From assembly GCA_031292015.1 (NCBI GenBank), contig JARLHY010000172.1, positions 1 through 10,374 of the forward strand: a DNA stretch of 10,374 nt. Direction: 5' to 3'. Below are positions 1-5,437 of this stretch, one piece after another (position 1 is the first letter of the stretch; every line of letters begins with the position of its first letter). The notes below the pieces were generated by a model. That model was not told the DNA's origin. It was given only the letters and a program-made list of their open reading frames with translations, and made no database searches. The position numbers and the translations under genes were made by a program. The DNA comes from Negativicutes bacterium. Lineage in GTDB: Bacteria; Bacillota_C; Negativicutes; Sporomusales_B; JARLHX01.

Positions 1-175
1 CGCGCCGTAAATTTGCACCGACAGCGCCGCACCGTCTCCCATGCGTCGTCCGTGACGCAGGGGAGACTGGCGGAACCATCCAAGGTTCCGCCTGCTGAGC
101 TGTTACCGTCCGCTGCATTAACGGCGCGTACCATCCTTCGGCAAATGGCCTGCTCCCAGCGCCCACCTCCGCTCA
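1..175. ncRNA. Candidate structured RNA or leader (unidentified)
   Basis: No gene-like reading frame is convincing here; the one open frame on plus has no family resemblance. Instead there are consecutive stem-loops. Arms 34-40 and 61-67 (GTCTCCC/GGGAGAC) continue inward as 42-47 with 54-59 (TGCGTC/GACGCA). Arms 69-77 and 84-92 (GGCGGAACC/GGTTCCGCC) form a perfect 9-bp stem. CCGT/ACGG pair around 105-124, and 123-127 pairs with 159-163 (GGCGC/GCGCC) enclosing CCAT/ATGG. The stems are symmetric, so strand is not decided. The element may continue off the left edge. I compared it by memory with lysine, glycine, cobalamin, SAM, c-di-GMP and T-box elements, RNase P, tmRNA and SRP, and none fits. 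Confidence 0.4.
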
Positions 176-240
176 ACGCTACATTTTGCCAAAAAGCGAA
201 GGGGAAATTATTTTTCCGCTTGTGCATTTTGCTGATTGAA

Positions 241-276
241 AGGGGCTGTCTCAAAACTCTTTTTGAGACAGCCCCT
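241..276 (-). terminator. Perfect 16-bp hairpin, probable bidirectional terminator
   Basis: The arms at 241-256 and 261-276 are perfectly complementary with a CTCT loop. The hairpin lies 19 bases past the stop codon of the aminotransferase gene. The T tract after the stem is short on both strands (TTT on minus), but the stem itself carries A and T runs next to the loop. It most likely ends the alaR-alaT transcript. A mobile-element end is an alternative, because similar GGGGCTGTCTC ends are seen in some insertion sequences, but no transposase is nearby. Confidence 0.55.
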
Positions 277-295
277 ATTACTTTGTTGAGGATCT

Positions 296-1495
296 TTATT
301 TCAGGCTTTTCACTGCCCTGATTTTTGGTGCGCGGCTGCTGTTTACAAACCGGTCGATCCGCTCCAGCGCTTCAGTGAGGTTGGTCGTGGAGGACGCGTA
401 GGAGCAGCGGACGAAACCTTCCCCGCTGGCGCCGAAGGCTTCGCCGGGAACCAGGGCAACTTTTTCGGCTTTTAACAGCTGTTCGGCAAAGGCGAGGGAG
501 CTCAGACCGGTCTCGCGGACAGAAGGGAAGATGTAGAAAGCGCCTCTGGGTTCGAAACAGGGCAGGCCTATCCTGCGGATGCCCTCGACCATCAGCCGGC
601 GGCGGCGGTTGTATTCGTCCACCATCTTGGTGACGTCGCCTTCGCCGTACTTCAGGGCCTCGATGGCGGCTATCTGACCGGTGATGGGGGCGCAGAGCAT
701 GGTGTACTGGTGGATCTTGGTCATGGCGTTGATGAAATCACGGTTGGACAGGGCGTAGCCGACCCGCCAGCCGGTCATGGCGTAGGCCTTGGAAAAGCCG
801 TTGAGCAGAATGGTCCGGTCGCGCATCCCCGGCAGGCTGGCGAAGCAGGTGTGCTCGCCATGGTAGGTCATCTCGGCGTATATCTCATCCGAGATAACGA
901 TAAGGTCGTGCTTTTCCGCGAAGGCGGCGATGGCCGCAAGCTCGTTCCAGCTCAGGATGGCACCGGTGGGATTGTTCGGGTAGCCGATCAGCATTGCCTT
1001 GGTGCGGGGAGTCACCAGTTGCTCCAACTGGGCGACAGTGACGCGAAACTCGTTTTCCAGCGTGGTCGGAACGATGACCGGCTTGCCGCCGGCTAAAGTG
1101 ACGCAGGCTTTGTAGGAGACGTAGCAGGGTTCGGGCACCAGGACCTCGTCCCCGGGACTCAGGATGGCCCGCATCGCCAGGTCGACCGCTTCGCTGACCC
1201 CTACCGTGACCAGGATTTCTTTGCGGGGATCATAAGGCACGCCGTATTTCTTGTTGATGTGGCGGGCGATCTCTTCCCGCAGTTCCAGTAAACCGTAGTT
1301 GGAGGTATAAGCGGTGTAGCCCTTTTGCAGGCCATAGACGCAGCTTTCCCTGATATGCCAGGGAGTGACGAAGTCCGGCTCGCCAACCCCCAGCGAGACG
1401 ACGCCTTTGGTTTCGGCGACGATATCGAAAAAGCGGCGGATGCCGGAAGGCGGTATAGCCCGCACTGCCGGAGATATACGTTCGCCCCAGTTCAT
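296..1495 (-). CDS. alaT: PLP-dependent class I aminotransferase, probable alanine aminotransferase
   Basis: The 399-aa product is a fold-type I aminotransferase of the aspartate/alanine/aromatic group, which moves an amino group between an amino acid and a 2-oxoacid in the cytosol. Visible motifs are GYPNNPTG at 171-178 (cofactor-binding Asn), SDEIY at 202-206 with the Asp that pairs with the pyridine nitrogen, and GFSKAYAMTGWRVGY with the Schiff-base Lys at 236. An Arg near 371 (FVRCSY) is placed to bind substrate carboxylate. Length is normal for the family. Its ATG overlaps the stop of the upstream Lrp-family gene (ATGA), which implies translational coupling. Sequence motifs alone do not separate alanine from aspartate or aromatic specificity. 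The alanine call rests on the alaR-alaT gene order known in Bacillus subtilis and on the alanine-type T-box upstream. Confidence 0.82.
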   Translation of the reverse strand: MNWGERISPAVRAIPPSGIRRFFDIVAETKGVVSLGVGEPDFVTPWHIRESCVYGLQKGYTAYTSNYGLLELREEIARHINKKYGVPYDPRKEILVTVGVSEAVDLAMRAILSPGDEVLVPEPCYVSYKACVTLAGGKPVIVPTTLENEFRVTVAQLEQLVTPRTKAMLIGYPNNPTGAILSWNELAAIAAFAEKHDLIVISDEIYAEMTYHGEHTCFASLPGMRDRTILLNGFSKAYAMTGWRVGYALSNRDFINAMTKIHQYTMLCAPITGQIAAIEALKYGEGDVTKMVDEYNRRRRLMVEGIRRIGLPCFEPRGAFYIFPSVRETGLSSLAFAEQLLKAEKVALVPGEAFGASGEGFVRCSYASSTTNLTEALERIDRFVNSSRAPKIRAVKSLK

Positions 1496-1971
1496 GGCGA
1501 CACCACCAGCCGGCGGTCCTCTTCCTCATCTTCGACGATTACGCCCGATTCTTTGTACATTTTCAGCATAAAGTGGGTGGTGGTGCTGAGGACCCCCTCG
1601 ATGGTCGACAAGCGATTGGAAACGAACTGAGATACCTCTTTGAGGGTTTTTCCCTCCACCATCACCAACAGGTCGTAAGCCCCGGACATCAGGTAAAGGC
1701 TGCGGACTTCCGGAAAGCGGTAAATCCGTTCGGCGATGGAATCGAAGCCCACTTCGCGCTGGGGGGTGATTTTGACGTCGATGACTGCGGTGACCCGTTC
1801 GACGCCGGCCTTTTCCCAGTTGACGATGGTCTGGTATTTGACAATGATTTTTTCCGCTTCCAGGCGATCGACCAGGGCTGCGACTTCGGCCTGGGATTTG
1901 TCCAGCATCGTCGCCAGCTGCTCCACCGTCAGGGTATGGTCTTTTTCCAGGAGTTCCAGCAATTCTTGCAT
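1492..1971 (-). CDS. alaR: Lrp/AsnC-family transcriptional regulator, AlaR-like
   Basis: The 159-aa product has an N-terminal winged helix-turn-helix (about 1-55) followed by a RAM/AsnC ligand-binding domain (about 62-140) that includes the segment YLMSGAYDLLVMVEG typical of the family. The C-terminus is acidic (EDEEEDRR). I chose the ATG at 1971 because it follows AGAGGTGG at good spacing. The longer in-frame extension to 2073 runs through the T-box terminator tail and has no family resemblance. The gene overlaps the aminotransferase start by 4 nt. In B. subtilis the AlaR regulator is encoded directly before alanine aminotransferase AlaT, so this protein probably senses an amino acid and controls its own operon. 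The ligand is inferred, not visible. Confidence 0.8.
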   Translation of the reverse strand: MQELLELLEKDHTLTVEQLATMLDKSQAEVAALVDRLEAEKIIVKYQTIVNWEKAGVERVTAVIDVKITPQREVGFDSIAERIYRFPEVRSLYLMSGAYDLLVMVEGKTLKEVSQFVSNRLSTIEGVLSTTTHFMLKMYKESGVIVEDEEEDRRLVVSP

Positions 1972-1990
1972 ATTCGTTCCACCTCTTCTT

Positions 1991-2039
1991 AAAAAAATTA
2001 GAAAATCCGGGTTTGCGCCGAGCCCCGGTGGTTGCGCAA
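1991..2039 (-). promoter_or_regulatory. Second hairpin with U-tract between T-box and alaR
   Basis: Read on minus, a short stem (CCGGG/CCCGG, 2024-2028 with 2007-2011, 12-nt loop) is followed by ATTTTCTAATTTTTTT at about 1991-2006, which looks like a weak intrinsic terminator just before the alaR ribosome site. A competing pairing, TTGCGC (2034-2039) with GCGCAA (2013-2018), would exclude it. The 5-bp stem is weak, so this could be chance. Confidence 0.25.
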
Positions 2040-2072
2040 GCCGTCGGCCGTGCGTATACTCTCTGAGCGACA

Positions 2073-2104
2073 CAAAAAATCCCGTCCTGATAAAGGACGG
2101 GATT
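2073..2104 (-). terminator. T-box intrinsic terminator
   Basis: The arms 2078-2088 and 2094-2104 form an 11-bp stem with a 5-nt loop. On minus it is followed by a run of Ts (GATTTTTTGTG). The 5' arm of the terminator (CTAATCCCG on minus) can instead pair with ATTAG just before the T-box sequence, giving the competing antiterminator. Confidence 0.9.
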
Positions 2105-2316
2105 AGTTTCCCGCGGTACCACCTAATTTAGCCACGACTGGCTCGCCTCTTTCCCGTTAACGCCGGGAATACGGTGAAGCCTACTTTTGTTCAGCCCACG
2201 GCTCCGGGGTGGCTTTCCTCAGCGCGCTTTTCCTGCCGGCTTTCACCAAACCCGGCTCTCTGCAAGGGAACTACGCTGGTACTTTCCCTGTCATCGCCAC
2301 AATATGCTAATGATTG
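2105..2316 (-). promoter_or_regulatory. T-box riboswitch leader, probable alanine (GCC) specifier
   Basis: The minus strand carries the T-box core AGGTGGTACCGCGG at 2111-2124. The bulge UGGU would pair with a tRNA ending in ACCA, which fits the A discriminator of tRNA-Ala but also other tRNAs. Stem I begins with GACAGGGAAAGTA (about 2279-2291) and has the distal AGAGAGCCGG...GGTGAAAGCCGGC loop (2235-2261). The 3' side of the specifier loop reads GAGGAAAGCCACCCCGGAGC. By the usual position, just before ACCC(C/T)GGAGC, the codon is GCC at 2211-2213 (alanine). Uncharged tRNA-Ala would stabilise the antiterminator and turn on the alaR-alaT genes. T-box identity is near certain; the specifier is read by eye. 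Confidence 0.92.
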
Positions 2317-2322
2317 TAATCT

Positions 2323-2351
2323 ATATTAGCATGAAAATGTCGGCTGCGCAA
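2323..2351 (-). promoter_or_regulatory. Putative promoter of the T-box/alaR-alaT operon
   Basis: On minus, TTGCGC (2346-2351), a 17-nt spacer and TAATAT (2323-2328) would place the start near 2316, a few bases before T-box Stem I. The site lies in the last codons of the QueG-like gene. An alternative -10, TACAAT at about 2312-2317, has a poorer -35. Confidence 0.4.
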
Positions 2352-3066
2352 GGGAAGAGCTGCAGGCCGGCTGAACCATTTTGTTGGCAAGGCAGCAGCC
2401 CCTGCATTCCCAGCACTGCAGCACCGAAAACCCGCGGGGGAGTTTTGTCCAGCAGTGGCTTCTGCAGGCCTGCTGATCAACTCTGCCGCTATCGCCGATG
2501 GCTCCGACCGGGCACGACTCGATACACAGGCGGCAGTCTGGGGGGCAAAGTTCCTCGCCAAGGACCGGGTCAGGTTCTATGGCAAGTTCGGTGATGACGC
2601 AGACCAGATTGACCCTGTTTCCGTACTGCGGGGTGATCAGCAGCGAATTTTTTCCGAGGACTCCCAGGCCGGCCGCCACGGCCGCGTGTTTGTGCGACAG
2701 GTCTCCGGCGGCGTATTGTCTGGCCTCGTCCCAATGGGAATAAGGGGTCATGGCTGGTATCGGCAGGCTGTCGGCGCCGGAGTTTTCTTCGATGTAACGT
2801 GCCAGATGATAGGCGTCGTTGTCCAGTCTGGCGATATTGCCGTCATGTACCGCCGTATAGCTTGTCCAGTGCCTGCTGTTCATGGGGCCGGCCAGGCATT
2901 TGCGGGCCAGCACGATAACTGATTTCGCTTTTGGCATAATGTCGGTGGGCTTGTGACTGGGAGGCGCTTCGTTCAGGCTGTCGACGGCGGCGACGCCGAC
3001 AAGGTCGACACCCAGCCGCCTGGCTTCGGTCAGTATTTCCGCCTTTAACCGGGATTGTCGGGTCAT
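2326..3066 (-). CDS. Short QueG-like (COG1600) iron-sulfur protein
   Basis: The 246-aa product resembles the N-terminal and ferredoxin parts of epoxyqueuosine reductase QueG, the cobalamin-dependent enzyme of the last queuosine step. Seen are the family segment HKHAAVAAGLGVLGKNSLL (126-144), then the Cys cluster CPPDCRLCIESCP (174-186) and further Cys at 201, 205, 218, 221, 224 and 225, enough for two 4Fe-4S clusters although the spacing is not canonical. It lacks the C-terminal HEAT repeats of full QueG (usually about 370-390 aa), so a queuosine role is not safe. Short relatives occur widely in anaerobes as uncharacterised redox proteins. The ATG follows AAGGAG at 3075-3080. It lies 67 nt after the DUF4130 gene on the same strand and may be co-transcribed. 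The tail after residue 225 is Cys/Ser-rich and unlike the usual VCP ending, so a 3' frameshift is possible. Confidence 0.7.
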   Translation of the reverse strand: MTRQSRLKAEILTEARRLGVDLVGVAAVDSLNEAPPSHKPTDIMPKAKSVIVLARKCLAGPMNSRHWTSYTAVHDGNIARLDNDAYHLARYIEENSGADSLPIPAMTPYSHWDEARQYAAGDLSHKHAAVAAGLGVLGKNSLLITPQYGNRVNLVCVITELAIEPDPVLGEELCPPDCRLCIESCPVGAIGDSGRVDQQACRSHCWTKLPRGFSVLQCWECRGCCLANKMVQPACSSSLAQPTFSC

Positions 3067-3088
3067 ACCCTCAACTCCTTATGGGAGT

Positions 3089-3094
3089 ATTATA
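3089..3094 (-). promoter_or_regulatory. Possible -10 element before the QueG-like gene
   Basis: A perfect TATAAT on minus lies 23 bases before the QueG-like start, but there is no good -35 (a weak AAGACG about 18 nt upstream). If used, the leader would be very short, starting next to the ribosome site. Read-through from the DUF4130 gene is an equally good explanation. Confidence 0.22.
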
Positions 3095-3133
3095 GGCGAC
3101 TGGTCCGACGGTCGTCTTCCCGGTTGTTGCGGT

Positions 3134-3976
3134 TCAATTCGGCTGAAGCAGACGGAGTCGGGTTTCCTGCCTGGGAGCACTTGTTTCTTCCCGGCCAAAA
3201 CCGCTGAGCTTTGGCAGAGAGCTTTGGGTCTGGCCGAATTCGGTCATATATTCCCAGTAGCGTTTTGGCATGTGGCTCATGCGGCACTGGGGGTTATACC
3301 TTTCCTGTATCGCAATGGTATCGTAAAACACTCGCCACAGTTCCCGGAATTTTTGCTCTGTCTCATCCGCCTCAGGCATTTCCAGCGTCTGGATGGGGAC
3401 GACCGCCGAGCGGTGGGGCTGATAGATCAGTCCCATGCCATGGGTTTTATCGTGGATCAAAAAGCGTTCTTCCGGGTAACGTTCGCAAAAGTGCCGTGTC
3501 AAGAGCGGCAGCACGAAATTTTTCGGCGCTATTTCCCCCACCAGGACGTTGTTGAGAATGGAGAACCGCAGGAAGCCTTTCAGTAAATGACTTTCCCTGT
3601 CCAGATGGCCGACCGCTTTATAGATGGTATTCACCACACTGTCGGTCAGCATGTACATCACCGCCGGACCGCAGCGGTAGCCCAGCATCATGAAGCGCAG
3701 GATGTACAACTCTTTTTGAACAAGACAGGTTAAAAAAGCGTGACGGATAAGGTTAAGCGCCGACAGCCCCATCTTCTTCGGAATGGAAGCCAATACCCGG
3801 CCGGCTTTTTGAAAATCAGTGGGAATCCGTTTGCCGGAGAAGAGCTGGGGTGCAGCCACGTCCGGCACAGCAATATCCACAGGCATTTCTTTTTTTTCGT
3901 AGCATTCAAATACGCAGCACAATAAGCCGTCGAAACTTCCGTCATAATGATAAATTACATCAGATTGGTCAAACAT
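3134..3976 (-). CDS. TIGR03915/DUF4130-type DNA metabolism protein
   Basis: The 280-aa product matches what I know of the TIGR03915 family (probable DNA metabolism protein, DUF4130), which is regularly encoded next to the TIGR03916 radical SAM protein. Some relatives are fused to a uracil-DNA-glycosylase-like domain; this one is not. Visible features are an N-terminal IYHYDGSFDGLLCCVFE segment (about 8-24), a basic helical middle (KKMGLSALNLIRHAFLTCL) and a conserved C-terminal PKRYWEYMTEF. The tail after about residue 255 is low in conserved residues. The start ATG at 3976 lies inside the end of the radical SAM gene (22-nt overlap) and follows GGGGAGG at about 10 nt spacing. No catalytic function is established. 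I infer action on DNA or nucleotides together with the radical SAM partner. Confidence 0.8.
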   Translation of the reverse strand: MFDQSDVIYHYDGSFDGLLCCVFECYEKKEMPVDIAVPDVAAPQLFSGKRIPTDFQKAGRVLASIPKKMGLSALNLIRHAFLTCLVQKELYILRFMMLGYRCGPAVMYMLTDSVVNTIYKAVGHLDRESHLLKGFLRFSILNNVLVGEIAPKNFVLPLLTRHFCERYPEERFLIHDKTHGMGLIYQPHRSAVVPIQTLEMPEADETEQKFRELWRVFYDTIAIQERYNPQCRMSHMPKRYWEYMTEFGQTQSSLPKLSGFGREETSAPRQETRLRLLQPN

Positions 3977-5277
3977 GTTTTGATAGCCTCCCCTGCCGGC
4001 AGCAATAACGGCTGGTCGAAAAGAGAAAGCTGCTCCGTCGGTAAGGAAAAGCGCGCATTGAGCTGTCCCAGCCCTTTCTCCGACAGCAGGGAGCGGAGCA
4101 TTGAGACTTGGGGATTGATTTTTCCTGGTGCCGTTTTTCCGCCGCAGGTAATGAAATACTGGGCCCGTTTGAGGACAACCCCCAGTTTTTTCAGGCCCTC
4201 CACATGAAGAACAGCCGTACGGCGGGCGGTTACAATCCGTTTGGCACTGGTCACCCCGATGCCCGGCACGCGGATGAGATGGTCATAAGGAGCGCGATTA
4301 ACATCCACAGGGAAGAAATCCAGGTGGTTGAGAGCCCAGTTGCATTTGGGATCGAAATAGGGATTAAAACTCGGGTGTTGCTGGTCGAGAAGCTCGTTGG
4401 CGGCAAAACCATAGTACCTCAGCAGCCAGTCGGCCTGGTACAGCCGGTGCTCCCGCAAAAGAGGCGGCTGCGTATCCAGGGCAGGCAGGAGGCTGTTTTC
4501 TGCCACCGGGATATAGGCAGAGAAAAAAACCCGCTTCAGTTTATATTTTTTGTAAAGACCTTCCGTCAGGTTCAGAATCTGAAGGTCGCTTTCCGGTGTG
4601 GCCCCGATGATCATCTGGGTACTCTGTCCGGCCGGGACAAATTTGGGAGCATGCCGATACTTTACTACATCGCGCGAGTTTTCCTGTATCCGGTTTTGAA
4701 TATAGCTGATGGGTGACAAAATGGACTGCTTTGTCTTGTCCGGCGCCAGCAGCTGCAGACTGTTCTGGGACGGCAGCTCGATATTCACACTCATCCGGTC
4801 CGCCAGCAGGCCAAGGCGGGTGATGAGAGCGTTGTCCGCCCCGGGAATTGCTTTTGCGTGGATGTAGCCGGCAAACCGATATTCCTCCCGCAGGATCCGC
4901 AGCGCCTCGATCATTTGCTCCGAAGTGTGGTCCGGGCTTTTCATTACGCCGGAGCTTAAAAAAAGGCCCTCAATGTAGTTGCGCCGATAAAAATTGATGG
5001 TCAGCTCAGCCAGCTCCCGCGGCGTGAAAAAAGCGCGCGGCGTGTCGTTGGACCGGCGGTTGACGCAATACTTGCAGTCATAGGTGCAAACATTGGTCAT
5101 CAGCACTTTTAAAAGGGTGATACACCGTCCGTCGGCTGAAAATGTGTGGCAGATGCCATAAGCAGACGCGTTGCCGATTCCTCCGGCTGTCGCCTTTCTG
5201 TTCACTCCGCTTGACGTACAGGCAACATCGTATTTCGCGGCGTCAGTCAAAATTTTCAGTTTGTCAAAGACGTCCAT
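3955..5277 (-). CDS. TIGR03916-type radical SAM protein, putative DNA repair/modification
   Basis: The 440-aa product has the radical SAM cluster motif CTYDCKYC (Cys 64, 68, 71), which would bind a 4Fe-4S cluster and S-adenosylmethionine. It also has the following conserved stretch FFTPRELAELTINFYRRNYIE-like (about 83-103) and LFLSSGV. Near the C-terminus is a helix-hairpin-helix region (about 328-370, core IRVPGIGVTSAKRI), a non-specific DNA-binding fold. This matches the family named putative DNA modification/repair radical SAM protein (rSAM_link_UDG). Its substrate is unknown. The start ATG at 5277 follows a weak GGGCGGTG site. It is the first gene of a minus-strand operon with the DUF4130 partner and probably the QueG-like gene. 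The promoter overlaps two LexA-like boxes, so induction by DNA damage is likely. Spore photoproduct lyase also uses radical SAM on DNA, but the sequence layout here is different. Confidence 0.87.
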   Translation of the reverse strand: MDVFDKLKILTDAAKYDVACTSSGVNRKATAGGIGNASAYGICHTFSADGRCITLLKVLMTNVCTYDCKYCVNRRSNDTPRAFFTPRELAELTINFYRRNYIEGLFLSSGVMKSPDHTSEQMIEALRILREEYRFAGYIHAKAIPGADNALITRLGLLADRMSVNIELPSQNSLQLLAPDKTKQSILSPISYIQNRIQENSRDVVKYRHAPKFVPAGQSTQMIIGATPESDLQILNLTEGLYKKYKLKRVFFSAYIPVAENSLLPALDTQPPLLREHRLYQADWLLRYYGFAANELLDQQHPSFNPYFDPKCNWALNHLDFFPVDVNRAPYDHLIRVPGIGVTSAKRIVTARRTAVLHVEGLKKLGVVLKRAQYFITCGGKTAPGKINPQVSMLRSLLSEKGLGQLNARFSLPTEQLSLFDQPLLLPAGEAIKTCLTNLM

Positions 5278-5309
5278 GTGGTTTCACCGCCCTGCGTGTA
5301 CTACTCCTA

Positions 5310-5339
5310 ATTATAATATACAGAACATGTGTTTGGCAA
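5310..5339 (-). promoter_or_regulatory. Promoter of the radical SAM operon
   Basis: On minus, TTGCCA (5334-5339; 5 of 6 to TTGACA), an 18-nt spacer and a perfect TATAAT (5310-5315). The start would fall near 5303, giving a leader of about 26 nt. The -35 and most of the spacer are covered by the LexA-like palindrome. Confidence 0.7.
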
Positions 5340-5351
5340 ACATTTGTTCTG
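5321..5351. promoter_or_regulatory. Double LexA/DinR-like SOS operator (31-bp palindrome)
   Basis: Two 14-bp boxes lie one base apart: AGAACATGTGTTTG (5322-5335) and CAAACATTTGTTCT (5337-5350). Each matches the Gram-positive SOS core GAAC-N4-GTTC at 7 of 8 positions, and together they form a nearly perfect palindrome centred on 5336. The site overlaps the -35 and spacer of the minus-strand promoter, where a repressor would block polymerase. Its effect on the divergent pyrophosphatase gene is unclear. Confidence 0.7.
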
Positions 5352-5366
5352 CAGTGCAAGAAGTAT

Positions 5367-5396
5367 TTGCTTTTTGGCCCTGGCCTGTTTTAAGAT
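5367..5396 (+). promoter_or_regulatory. Putative promoter of the pyrophosphatase gene
   Basis: TTGCTT (5367-5372), 18-nt spacer, TAAGAT (5391-5396). The match is modest. It lies between the SOS palindrome and the chosen start at 5438. Confidence 0.3.
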
Positions 5397-5437
5397 TAAA
5401 GTACGAACAGATTGCCGGTTTCCGGCGGGAGGTGTCT

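Noticed and set aside
241..276. Perfect inverted repeat as an insertion-sequence end or MITE
   Set aside because: There is no second copy, target duplication or transposase in the window; its position just after a stop codon fits a terminator.
13..321. Plus-strand open frame of 102 codons at the left edge
   Set aside because: The translation has no recognisable domain, no ribosome site, and runs through strong stem-loops and a terminator-like hairpin.
1972..2073. Upstream start of the Lrp gene adding 34 residues
   Set aside because: The extension would be translated from the T-box terminator tail, has no family similarity, and the internal ATG has a better ribosome site.
3966..3981. Palindromic CAAACATGTTTTG at the DUF4130 start as a third SOS box
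   Set aside because: It matches the second half-site of the SOS core poorly and lies inside coding sequence with no promoter.
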